Shown: positions 1 to 7,225 of the stretch, piece after piece
Layout: the number at the start of each line of letters is the position of its first letter
How positions within the stretch are numbered: the stretch's first letter is position 1
NCBI GenBank assembly: GCA_017459895.1
Contig: JAFUCA010000039.1
Span: 1-37,514, forward strand
Direction of reading: 5' to 3'
DNA from: Bacillota bacterium
Lineage (GTDB): Bacteria; Bacillota; Clostridia; Peptostreptococcales; Anaerovoracaceae
DNA length: 37,514 bases
Translations under genes and position numbers: made by a program
The notes under the pieces: model-generated
Databases searched by the model: none
Seen by the model: only the letters and a program-made list of their open reading frames with translations
What the model was told of the DNA's origin: nothing

Positions 1-95
1 ACCTGTGGCAGTTCGTAGCGGAGGAAGGCGTGCTCGATGAAGCAAAAGGCTACGTTGACGGACGAAGAGATGAGGCTATCCCGTTTGAGTGGTAA
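1..95 (+). CDS. C-terminal end of an unidentified protein (partial)
   Basis: One frame is open from the window edge to a TAA at 93-95 and encodes about 30 residues ending in ...DEAIPFEW. The other two forward frames are closed by stops within the first 40 bases. The peptide is charged and shows no motif I recognise. The start lies outside the window. The 260-bp spacer and the independent SOS promoter of recA that follow suggest it is not cotranscribed with recA. That this is a real gene end is inferred only from the open frame. Confidence 0.45.
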   Translation, partial: LWQFVAEEGVLDEAKGYVDGRRDEAIPFEW

Positions 96-355
96 CGCTC
101 AGACGAAAGCATAAACCGGGTCCGGAGGCTCGCGATGCATCGGCGAAGTTTCCGGGCCAGGGAATACTTCCCCGATGCCGTACGATATTGTCCTGCTGAA
201 AATGTGGAATTCCTCAGGATGAAAGTGGGGAATTCTGGACGCTGAAATTGAGGAAAAATGCTTGACTAAACAGACACACGCAATGAGAAAGACTACGAAG
301 GAAGTGTTGTTCCCGCAGTCTCTCCGGAACACTTCCTGCGATCTGAATTTTCATC
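96..355. repeat. Intergenic spacer with three potential hairpins upstream of recA
   Basis: No gene is seen here. Hairpin a is at 137-178 (42 nt): GCATCGG (137-143) pairs with CCGATGC (172-178), GAAGT (145-149) with ACTTC (166-170) and TTCC (150-153) with GGAA (161-164), leaving one C-C mismatch and one bulge. Hairpin b pairs GAATTCC (207-213) with GGAATTC (229-235). Hairpin c pairs GGAAGTGTT (300-308) with AACACTTCC (328-336). None is followed by a T-run, so they are not typical terminators. They may belong with the palindromes found in other intergenic regions of the window. Confidence 0.55.
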
Positions 356-404
356 TTGACACAGAGATCAAAATAGATTATTATTAAACAAGAACAAATG
401 TTCG
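356..404 (+). promoter_or_regulatory. recA promoter with LexA (SOS) box
   Basis: The -35 TTGACA (356-361) is separated by 17 bp from the -10 TATTAT (379-384). The palindrome GAACAAATGTTC (392-403) fits the Gram-positive LexA/DinR box, whose core is GAAC-N4-GTTC. It sits on the predicted transcription start, so bound LexA would block initiation. This is the expected arrangement for a DNA-damage-inducible recA. The ribosome binding site AGGAGG is at 411-416. Confidence 0.9.
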
Positions 405-423
405 TTATTCAGGAGGAACACAT

Positions 424-1545
424 ATGGCAACAAGAACAGAGAAGCCGGCCGGAGCTCCGGTCGTAGATCAGGCGGCGAGAGATAAGGCGCTGGAGAACGC
501 GATGGCGCAGATCCAGAAGCAGTTCGGCAAGGGGGCCGTTATGCGGCTGGGCGATGACAGCGCGCAGCTGAATATAGATGCGATTTCCACCGGATCCATG
601 AGCCTGGATCTGGCGACCGGAATCGGCGGTGTACCGCGGGGCAGGATCGTGGAGATCTATGGACCGGAATCTTCCGGTAAGACCACGCTGACACTTCACG
701 TGATCGCAGAAGCACAGAAGAACGGCGGCAAGGCTGCCTTTATTGACGCGGAGCACGCGCTGGATCCGGAATATGCCAGGAATCTGGGAGTGGATGTAGA
801 TGAACTGCTCGTGTCCCAGCCGGATTACGGAGAACAGGCGCTGGAGATCGCCGAAATGCTGGTGCGAAGCGGCGCGCTGGATGTCATCGTCGTTGACTCG
901 GTCGCGGCACTGGTGCCGAAGCACGAAATCGACGGAGCTATGGGAGATGCCGCAGTGGGTCTGCAGGCCAGGCTGATGTCCCAGGCCCTTCGGAAGCTGG
1001 CCGGCGTCATTAATAAGACCAACACTACAATCATATTTATCAACCAGCTCCGCGAGAAGATCGGCGTGATGTTCGGCAATCCCGAGACGACCACCGGAGG
1101 ACGGGCGCTGAAGTTCTTCTCCTCTATGCGCATCGATGTGCGCCGGGTTGAAACCATCAAGTCGGGAGACCAGGTCCTGGGCAACCGCACCAGGGCGAAG
1201 ATCGTCAAGAATAAGGTGGCACCGCCGTTCAAGCAGGCGGAGTTCGATATCATGTATGGCAAGGGTATCTCCAAGTCCGGAGATCTTCTGGACTGCGCTG
1301 TGGATGGGAAGATCATCGAGAAGGCAGGATCCTGGTACAGTCTGGACGGACAGCGGATCGGCCAGGGCAGAGAGAATGTCAAGGACTATCTGGAATCCAA
1401 TCCGGACGTCATGGATATGGTCGAGCAGAGGCTGCGGGATAATCTGCGGGCGGAGCGGGAGAAGGCCCGCGGGAATACGCCGGGAGCCGAAGGCAGCCTG
1501 CCCGATGGAATGAATGTCGACGCAGACGGCGTGGTGATCGACTGA
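424..1545 (+). CDS. recA: RecA recombinase
   Basis: The 373-residue product is the RecA strand-exchange ATPase and LexA co-protease, which forms filaments on single-stranded DNA in the cytoplasm. The Walker A motif GPESSGKTT is at residues 80-88, the region with [24 protein letters not shown] (Walker B and loop L2, quoted only in part here as INQLREKIG) follows, and the C-terminus is acidic and variable as usual. The length is typical. The ATG at 424 has an AGGAGG 7 bp upstream. The gene appears monocistronic: a LexA-controlled promoter precedes it and a separate promoter for the aromatic operon follows. No recX is found downstream. Confidence 0.98.
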   Translation: MATRTEKPAGAPVVDQAARDKALENAMAQIQKQFGKGAVMRLGDDSAQLNIDAISTGSMSLDLATGIGGVPRGRIVEIYGPESSGKTTLTLHVIAEAQKNGGKAAFIDAEHALDPEYARNLGVDVDELLVSQPDYGEQALEIAEMLVRSGALDVIVVDSVAALVPKHEIDGAMGDAAVGLQARLMSQALRKLAGVINKTNTTIIFINQLREKIGVMFGNPETTTGGRALKFFSSMRIDVRRVETIKSGDQVLGNRTRAKIVKNKVAPPFKQAEFDIMYGKGISKSGDLLDCAVDGKIIEKAGSWYSLDGQRIGQGRENVKDYLESNPDVMDMVEQRLRDNLRAEREKARGNTPGAEGSLPDGMNVDADGVVID

Positions 1546-1622
1546 GTCGGTGACGGAGGAGGACGTCCCGGGGAACGTTGATTTGGGATTGATGCACGAA
1601 ATAAATGTGCGAACCGGAAATG

Positions 1623-1644
1623 TTTTTGTGAAAAATCACAAAAA
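1623..1644. repeat. A/T-rich palindrome between recA and the aromatic operon promoter
   Basis: TTTTTGTGA (1623-1631) and TCACAAAAA (1636-1644) form a perfect 9-bp inverted repeat around AAAA. It ends 4 bp before the -35 box of the aromatic operon. It could be a weak bidirectional terminator for recA, since its arms are U/A-rich, or an operator upstream of the -35. The sequence alone does not decide between these. Confidence 0.5.
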
Positions 1645-1648
1645 ATGA

Positions 1649-1677
1649 TTGACATTCTCTGTGCGAAACGCTATAGT
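1649..1677 (+). promoter_or_regulatory. Promoter of the aromatic amino acid operon
   Basis: The -35 TTGACA (1649-1654) and the -10 TATAGT (1672-1677) are separated by exactly 17 bp. The predicted start is near 1684, giving a leader of about 210 nt before pheA. The leader contains the Phe/Tyr-rich leader peptide and an intrinsic terminator. Confidence 0.85.
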
Positions 1678-1716
1678 AGCATCAGGAACTACGAAATTCT
1701 GACAAGAGGTAAACCC

Positions 1717-1815
1717 ATGTTGATGAACACAAGGACAGTTGCATATTTCGGCTTTAGCTACCAGGGCTTTTACTTTAGCGCTGGACCTTTATGCTGCTGC
1801 GAACATCTCGGTTAG
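1717..1815 (+). CDS. Phe/Tyr-rich leader peptide of the aromatic operon
   Basis: This 33-codon reading frame (32 residues plus TAG) starts at an ATG with AAGAGGT six bases upstream (1704-1710). Codons 10-20 read Y-F-G-F-S-Y-Q-G-F-Y-F: seven of eleven codons are Phe or Tyr, the end products of the downstream operon. It ends 31 bp before a strong terminator. This composition and position match leader peptides such as enterobacterial PheL, where ribosome stalling at low charged tRNA-Phe prevents termination. No T-box sequence was seen in this leader. The peptide itself probably has no other function. The assignment is inferred from sequence. Confidence 0.85.
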   Translation: MLMNTRTVAYFGFSYQGFYFSAGPLCCCEHLG

Positions 1816-1878
1816 ACCTCTTCGGAAGAACGCATTATGAGCGAGGCGGTGTTTGCAGAGCAGACACCGTTATTTTTT
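1797..1878 (+). terminator. Attenuator: terminator with competing antiterminator pairing
   Basis: The terminator stem is CGGTGTTTGC (1847-1856), loop AGA, GCAGACACCG (1860-1869): 10 bp with one G-U pair, then TTATTTTTT (1870-1878). The segment CTGCGAACATC (1797-1807), inside the end of the leader peptide frame, can instead pair with GGTGTTTGCAG (1848-1858) over 11 bp including two G-U pairs, which would destroy the terminator. A ribosome stalled at the Phe/Tyr codons (1744-1776) leaves 1797-1807 free and favours readthrough. A ribosome reaching the stop at 1813-1815 covers it and favours termination. The pairing was read by eye; its energy was not computed. Confidence 0.85.
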
Positions 1879-1895
1879 ACGGAGGGACAATTACT

Positions 1896-2879
1896 ATGGA
1901 AGAACTGTTAGCCAGAAGAAATGAAATCGACCGTCAGATCCAGCAGCTGTATAAGCAGCGGATGGCCTTGGACCAGGAGATGAGCACAGAGGTTGCGGCG
2001 GGGAGCCTGCGCCAGCTTTTGCAGGAAGCCATCGAACATTCGGAGAAGTCGTTTCCGGAATACGCCACAGTGGCCTGTCAGGGTGTGGAGGGAGCCTATT
2101 CGGACGCGGCAGCGAGGAAGCTGTTTCAGTACCCGGGGGTTATGTATTTCCGGAATTTCGAAAACATCTTCAGCGCCATCGAGAGCGGTATGTGTGAGTA
2201 CGGGATCCTGCCCATTGAGAACAGCACCGTTGGATCGGTCAATAAGACCTACGACCTCATGTGCGACCACAAGTTCTATATTGTCCGGAGCATCCGCCTC
2301 AAGATCGACCATAATCTGATGGTGAAGCCCGGAACGAAGGAATCGGACATCCGGGAGATATATTCCCACCAGCAGGCCTTCGATCAGTGTGATCGGACCC
2401 TGCGCAGCCGATTCCCGAACGCGAAGCTGACCATGTGCGCCAATACGGCGGAGGCGGCGAAGCGGGTTTCGGAATCCACCGAAGGCGACAAGGCAGCGAT
2501 CTGCTCTCCGGAGTGTGAAGCGCTGTACGGACTGGAAACAGTGGTCGATGAGATTCAGGATAACAACCACAACTACACCAGATTCATCTGCTTCACGAAG
2601 AAGCCGATGATCTACGCGGGAGCGGACAAGACCAGTTTTCTGGCGATCCTGTCCAACAAGCCGGGAAGCCTTTATGAAGTATTGAAAAAGTTCAACGACA
2701 TCGGATATAATTTAATCAAGCTGGAATCAAGACCGATCCCCGATACCGAGTTTCAGTTCATGTTCTATTTCGACTTCGAGGCATCGGTTTACCACAAGGA
2801 TTTTATCGACACCCTGTGTGAACTGGAAGAACAGTGTGAGATGATGGAGTATCTGGGAAGCTACAGTGAGAAGATCTGA
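1896..2879 (+). CDS. pheA: Prephenate dehydratase with ACT domain and N-terminal chorismate-mutase-like remnant
   Basis: The 327-residue enzyme converts prephenate to phenylpyruvate for phenylalanine synthesis. Residues 1-30 (RRNEIDRQIQQLYKQRMAL) resemble the first helix of an AroQ-type chorismate mutase, but the rest of that domain is missing, so mutase activity is unlikely. The dehydratase domain spans about 56-235, with ENS at 108-110 and the catalytic TRF at 228-230. A C-terminal ACT domain from about 245 carries KPGSL and ESRP (277-280), the Phe-binding motifs, so feedback inhibition by Phe is expected. I chose ATG 1896 because GGAGGG lies 9 bp upstream; an earlier in-frame ATG at 1791 lies inside the attenuator and would add 35 non-homologous residues. 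Confidence 0.93.
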   Translation: MEELLARRNEIDRQIQQLYKQRMALDQEMSTEVAAGSLRQLLQEAIEHSEKSFPEYATVACQGVEGAYSDAAARKLFQYPGVMYFRNFENIFSAIESGMCEYGILPIENSTVGSVNKTYDLMCDHKFYIVRSIRLKIDHNLMVKPGTKESDIREIYSHQQAFDQCDRTLRSRFPNAKLTMCANTAEAAKRVSESTEGDKAAICSPECEALYGLETVVDEIQDNNHNYTRFICFTKKPMIYAGADKTSFLAILSNKPGSLYEVLKKFNDIGYNLIKLESRPIPDTEFQFMFYFDFEASVYHKDFIDTLCELEEQCEMMEYLGSYSEKI

Positions 2880-2893
2880 TCGAGGAGGATCCA

Positions 2894-3895
2894 ATGATAA
2901 CCGTATTAAAAGAAAACGCGACGAAACAGCAGCGGGACAATCTGATCAAATGGTTTGAAGCGCAGGGACTGAGCGTCCATGTGTCCAAGGGGGAATACCA
3001 GACCGTCCTGGGGCTGGTCGGAGATACCTCCCGGGTGGATGACAGCCTGGTGGAGGCACTGGATATCGTGGAGAGGGTCACCCGGGTGACGGAGAGCTAC
3101 AAGGCGGCTAACCGCAAATTCCATCCGGAAGATACGGTGGTATCCATCGGGGATGTGAAGATCGGCGGAGGTCATTTCGCCATGATCGCGGGGCCTTGCT
3201 CGGTCGAGTCGGAGGCGCAGATCCTGGAGGTCGCCGGGAAGGTCAGAGCTTCCGGTGCGGCCCTCCTGCGGGGCGGCGCCTTTAAGCCGAGGACCTCTCC
3301 CTATGATTTTCAGGGGATGAAGGCCGAAGGGCTGGAACTGCTGCTGAAGGCCAAGAAGGCCACCGGAATGCCGATCGTTACCGAGATCATGAACGCGGAG
3401 CACCTGCCTCTGTTTGAGGATGTGGACGTTCTGCAGATCGGTGCCAGGAATATGCAGAACTTCGAACTGCTGAAGGCCGTGGGAAAGACCGACAAGGCGA
3501 TCCTGCTGAAGCGCGGACTGGCCAATACCCTCAAGGAGCTTCTGATGAGCGCGGAGTACATCATGGCCGAGGGAAATGAGAACGTCATCCTCTGCGAACG
3601 GGGTATCCGGACCTTTGAAACCTATACGAGAAACACGCTGGACCTGTCGGCGATTCCGGCGCTGCGGGAGAAGACCCATCTGCCCATTGTGATCGATCCG
3701 AGCCACGCGACCGGAAGGGCAAGTCTGGTGGAGCCGATGGCGCTGGCGGCGACCGCGGCGGGGGCGGACGGCCTGATGATCGAGGTCCACAATGATCCGC
3801 AGAACGCTCTTTGCGACGGAGCGCAGTCGCTGACACCGGAGCAGTTTGACGAAGTTGCCGCCAAGGTAATGAAGATCAGAGAGGTGATTGGCTGA
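2894..3895 (+). CDS. aroF: 3-deoxy-D-arabino-heptulosonate 7-phosphate synthase, type I-beta
   Basis: This 333-residue enzyme condenses phosphoenolpyruvate with erythrose 4-phosphate, the first step of the shikimate pathway. The N-terminal 68 residues form a ferredoxin-like regulatory domain, as in the Thermotoga-type enzymes, where it mediates feedback inhibition, often by Tyr or Phe. The barrel domain shows AGPCSVES (99-106), GGAFKPRTSPYDFQG, IGARNMQNF, LLKRG and DPSHATG, which are the substrate and metal-binding signatures. The ribosome binding site GAGGAGG is just upstream of ATG 2894, 14 bp after pheA. It ends with a TGATG overlap into tyrA. Confidence 0.95.
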   Translation: MITVLKENATKQQRDNLIKWFEAQGLSVHVSKGEYQTVLGLVGDTSRVDDSLVEALDIVERVTRVTESYKAANRKFHPEDTVVSIGDVKIGGGHFAMIAGPCSVESEAQILEVAGKVRASGAALLRGGAFKPRTSPYDFQGMKAEGLELLLKAKKATGMPIVTEIMNAEHLPLFEDVDVLQIGARNMQNFELLKAVGKTDKAILLKRGLANTLKELLMSAEYIMAEGNENVILCERGIRTFETYTRNTLDLSAIPALREKTHLPIVIDPSHATGRASLVEPMALAATAAGADGLMIEVHNDPQNALCDGAQSLTPEQFDEVAAKVMKIREVIG

Positions 3896-4761
3896 TGGCA
3901 GAGTGTGCGATGGCAGCGCCCGAGAAAAAAACACTGGGGGTCGTCGGTCTGGGACTGATCGGCGGATCCTTTGTGAAATCCTACGAGCCATCGGAAGAAT
4001 GGCAGATCTTCGGTTACGATGTGGACGAGAGGATCAATCAGTTCGCTATGCTGGCTGAGGATATCGACGGCGTGCTGGATGAGGAGACCATCGGCCGGTG
4101 CGACCTGATCCTGCTGTGCGTTACCCCAGAGGCAGCCATCGGCTGGCTTGCGGAGCACGCGGATCTCATCGCGCCGGATGCGGTAGTGATCGATTGCTGC
4201 GGCGTGAAGGAAAGCGTCTGCGATTCCTGCTTTGCTATTGCCCGGGAGCACGGATTTACCTACGTGGGCGGCCATCCCATGGCAGGACGCCATTACTCCG
4301 GCTACAAGTACGCCACGGAGAAGCTCTACCGGGGAGCACCGATGGTCATCGTGCCGGAGGTTTACGATGATATTGAACTGCTGGCGAAAGTCAAGGACCT
4401 TCTGGCGCCGGCCAGGTTCGGATCCATCAGTGTGACCACTGCCCGGGAGCACGACCGGATGATCGCCTTCACTTCCCAGCTTGCCCACGTAGTGTCCAAC
4501 GCCTACGTGAAGAGCCCGACGGCCGAGGGCCATGACGGCTTCAGTGCCGGCAGCTATAAGGATCTGACCCGGGTCGCCTGGCTCAATGAGAAGATGTGGA
4601 CGGAACTGTTCATGGATAACCGGGAGAATCTGAGCCGGGAACTGGATCATCTGATCGATCGGCTCACTGAATATCGGGACGCGCTGCGGGAAGAGGATCA
4701 CGAACGGATGGAACAGCTGCTCGCCGAAGGCGTGAAGAGAAAAACGGAGATCGACGGATGA
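3895..4761 (+). CDS. tyrA: Prephenate dehydrogenase
   Basis: The 288-residue protein oxidises prephenate to 4-hydroxyphenylpyruvate with NAD(P)+ in tyrosine synthesis. A Rossmann nucleotide-binding motif GLGLIGG is at 18-24. The family signature GGHPMAGRHYSGY with the substrate-binding region follows around residue 125, and the helical dimerisation domain makes up the C-terminus. There is no ACT domain, so feedback control must act elsewhere, for example on AroF or the attenuator. ATG 3895 overlaps the aroF stop by one base with GAGGTG 9 bp upstream; a second ATG at 3910 is an alternative start. Confidence 0.93.
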   Translation: MAECAMAAPEKKTLGVVGLGLIGGSFVKSYEPSEEWQIFGYDVDERINQFAMLAEDIDGVLDEETIGRCDLILLCVTPEAAIGWLAEHADLIAPDAVVIDCCGVKESVCDSCFAIAREHGFTYVGGHPMAGRHYSGYKYATEKLYRGAPMVIVPEVYDDIELLAKVKDLLAPARFGSISVTTAREHDRMIAFTSQLAHVVSNAYVKSPTAEGHDGFSAGSYKDLTRVAWLNEKMWTELFMDNRENLSRELDHLIDRLTEYRDALREEDHERMEQLLAEGVKRKTEIDG

Positions 4762-6035
4762 ACATAAGAATCACGGGAGCACCGACCGGCGGCCGGGTGC
4801 AGGCGATCCCGTCAAAATCGGCGGCGCACCGGATCATGATCGCTGCAGCCATGTCAGGCCTGGATCTGACGGACCAGCTGGACGGGCTGTCAAAGGATAT
4901 CACAGCGACAAAGCATTGTCTGCTGGCGTTGATGCAAAGGCTGGAGGGCACCTGCGGAGGGGCGAATGCAGAACAGATTGCCGGCGAAGAACCTGCACCG
5001 GCGCAGCTTCCCTGCGGGGAAAGCGGCTCGACCCTGCGGTTTCTGATTCCTCTGGCGGGAGTGCTGGGGATCAACGCGGACTTCATCTGCGAAGGAAGGC
5101 TGCCGGATCGTCCGATGGGTCCGTTTCTGGATCAGCTGATGCAGCATGGATGTTCCGTTGCCGGACGAAACCCGAAGCAGCTGCGGGGGGAGCTTCGCGG
5201 CGGAGTGTTCCGGCTTCCAGGAGACATCTCCTCCCAGTATGTGACCGGCCTGCTCATGGCGCTGCCTATGGCGGCGGAAGACAGCCGGATCATCGTGGAA
5301 GGGACACTGCAATCCCGTCCCTACATCGATCTGACGCTGGAGGTTCTGGCAAAGGCCGGCATTCAGGTTTCGGAACCTCGGAGCTCCGTTTTTGAGATTG
5401 CCGGCGGCCAGACATACCGTCTCCCGAAGGATGCGCTGGATCACATCGAAGGAGACTGGTCCAATGGAGCCTTCTGGCTGGTGATGGACGCCATGAACCG
5501 GGCCCGAGGCCGGGAAGGCATTGACTGCTTCGGTCTGGATTCCTGCTCCCGTCAGGGGGATAAGGCGATCGTCCCGGTGATCGATCAGATGCGCGCTGCG
5601 GATGATCCTTCGCCGGTACAGCGGGCAGAGGATCCCAGCCCGGTTCAGATCGATGTTTCCGATATTCCGGATCTGGTTCCGGCCATCGCGGTTCTTGCGG
5701 TAAGCCGGCCGGAAGGAGCTGTGACCCATATTACAGGCGCGGGGCGGCTGCGGTACAAGGAAAGCGATCGGCTGGCAACCGTCACCGGGACGCTGAATGC
5801 CCTGGGGGCGAAGATCACCGAAGAGCCGGAAGCTCTGCTCATTCCGGGACAGGGGAGCCTGCAGGGCGGGGAGATTTCTTCCTGCAGCGATCACCGGATC
5901 GTGATGATGGCCGCTGCCGCGGCCTGCATCTGCGAGGGAGAAATCCTCATACGCGATGCCCAGACTGTGGAGAAATCCTATCCCCGGTTCTTTGAGGATT
6001 ACCGGATGCTTGGCGGGCAGTGGGAGATCATCTGA
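4758..6035 (+). CDS. aroA: 3-phosphoshikimate 1-carboxyvinyltransferase (EPSP synthase)
   Basis: The 425-residue enzyme transfers enolpyruvyl from phosphoenolpyruvate to shikimate 3-phosphate. Visible signatures are IPSKSAAHR (K20, S21, R25), the CGESGSTLRF loop (86-95), RPYIDLTL, IPDLVPAIAVLA with the catalytic Asp, RYKESDRL and CSDHRIVM. At the position of E. coli Pro101 in the LGNAGTAMRP loop there is a Phe (F95), which may affect glyphosate sensitivity (inference). A short duplicated peptide DPSPVQ...DPSPVQ precedes the IDVSDIPD segment. The start overlaps tyrA by 4 bp (ATGA), indicating translational coupling. Confidence 0.95.
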   Translation: MNIRITGAPTGGRVQAIPSKSAAHRIMIAAAMSGLDLTDQLDGLSKDITATKHCLLALMQRLEGTCGGANAEQIAGEEPAPAQLPCGESGSTLRFLIPLAGVLGINADFICEGRLPDRPMGPFLDQLMQHGCSVAGRNPKQLRGELRGGVFRLPGDISSQYVTGLLMALPMAAEDSRIIVEGTLQSRPYIDLTLEVLAKAGIQVSEPRSSVFEIAGGQTYRLPKDALDHIEGDWSNGAFWLVMDAMNRARGREGIDCFGLDSCSRQGDKAIVPVIDQMRAADDPSPVQRAEDPSPVQIDVSDIPDLVPAIAVLAVSRPEGAVTHITGAGRLRYKESDRLATVTGTLNALGAKITEEPEALLIPGQGSLQGGEISSCSDHRIVMMAAAAACICEGEILIRDAQTVEKSYPRFFEDYRMLGGQWEII

Positions 6036-6074
6036 AGTTATAACAGGGAGAAAACATTGGAACAGGAGTAAACT

Positions 6075-7205
6075 GTGACAGTACCATTCGGAGAAAACCT
6101 GCAGATCGAAGTGTACGGGACGTCCCATGGCCCCTGCATCGGGGTCCGAATGGAGGGATTTCCGGAAGGGATCGTGATCGATCCGGAACAGCTGCAGACC
6201 TTTCTGGACCGGAGGGCGCCGGGCCGCAACGCCTGGTCCACCCCGAGGAAGGAAGCGGACCGGCCGGTCTTTCTTTCCGGTGTGGAGGATGCCGGAAGCG
6301 GAAGCGAAGCAGAGCAGGAGGCCGGGCAGGCCCAGCCTTTGCATCTTCTGCGGACAAACGGCGAGGCGCTGGTCGCAGAGATTCGAAACACCAACACCCG
6401 GCCCCAGGACTATGAAGCGAGCTCCGTCGTGCCCCGGCCGGCCCATGCCGACTATCCGGCCTGGATCAAATACGGGAAGATCGAATCCGGCGGCGGACAG
6501 TTCAGCGCGCGCCTTACAGCGGCCCTCTGCATTGCCGGAGGAATCGCACTGCAGTGGCTTAAGAGAAGAGGCGTCCGGGTCGCTGCCCACATTGCTTCTA
6601 TTGGGGATATTCAGGATACGCCCTTTGATCCTCTGGGCCTGCCGGAGCAGGCCGGCCGGGAGCCGCTCATTCAGCCGGATTTCCCGGTGATCGACCCTGC
6701 GCGGGGAGAAGCGATGAAGGCTTTGATTGCGGAGGTGAAGTCGGAAGGGGATTCCATCGGCGGGAGCATCGAGTGCATGATCTACGGCGTGCCTGCAGGG
6801 GCAGGGGAGCCGCTTTTCGGAAGCATCGAGGCGAGGATCTGCCAGAGTCTGTTCGCGGTGCCGGCGGTCAAGGGCATAGAGTTTGGTGCAGGCTTCAGCG
6901 TTACGGCAATGAAGGGCTCCGAAAACAACGACCCGTATCAGATGGAAGGCGGCGCTGTTGTCACCGGAACCAACCATCACGGCGGGATCCTCGGCGGACT
7001 GGCCTCCGGTATGCCGATCGTGTTTCGAACCGCGATGAAGCCGACACCGTCCATCGCATTGCCGCAGCGCAGCGTCGACCTGGTGTCGATGACGGAAACA
7101 GAACTGCAGATCAAGGGCAGACACGACCCGTGCATCGTCCCCAGAGCGGTTCCATGCATTGAGGCTGCGGCGGCGATTGCCATTATGGATGTACTTCTGG
7201 GGTAG
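6075..7205 (+). CDS. aroC: Chorismate synthase
   Basis: This 376-residue FMN-dependent enzyme makes chorismate from EPSP. The N-terminal motif is YGTSHG (H18); the usual acidic or serine residue before SH is a Thr here. Other family motifs are RRAPGRN, RPAHADY with the second catalytic His, SGGGQFSARLTA, GSENNDPYQ and GRHDPCIVPRAVP near the C-terminus. I accept the GTG start at 6075 because CAGGAG lies 6 bp upstream and the alignment of the first motif fits. It is separated from aroA by 39 bp and lies in the same operon. Confidence 0.94.
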   Translation: MTVPFGENLQIEVYGTSHGPCIGVRMEGFPEGIVIDPEQLQTFLDRRAPGRNAWSTPRKEADRPVFLSGVEDAGSGSEAEQEAGQAQPLHLLRTNGEALVAEIRNTNTRPQDYEASSVVPRPAHADYPAWIKYGKIESGGGQFSARLTAALCIAGGIALQWLKRRGVRVAAHIASIGDIQDTPFDPLGLPEQAGREPLIQPDFPVIDPARGEAMKALIAEVKSEGDSIGGSIECMIYGVPAGAGEPLFGSIEARICQSLFAVPAVKGIEFGAGFSVTAMKGSENNDPYQMEGGAVVTGTNHHGGILGGLASGMPIVFRTAMKPTPSIALPQRSVDLVSMTETELQIKGRHDPCIVPRAVPCIEAAAAIAIMDVLLG

Positions 7206-7225
7206 TATATGCGAAAAGAGAGATC

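Noticed and set aside
409-924. Long minus-strand open frames opposite recA and many other genes
   Set aside because: They are shadows of well-supported genes in GC-rich coding DNA and have no family support.
1791-1895. Earlier in-frame start for pheA at 1791
   Set aside because: It overlaps the leader peptide and terminator and adds non-homologous residues; the GGAGGG before 1896 decides the start.
1684-1895. T-box riboswitch upstream of pheA
   Set aside because: No T-box consensus (AGGGTGGNACCGCG type) and no specifier stem were seen; the leader peptide and competing stems explain the region.
5602-5650. Duplicated DPSPVQ peptide in AroA as a possible frameshift or insertion
   Set aside because: The frame continues without interruption and downstream EPSPS motifs are intact, so it is a short in-frame duplication only.
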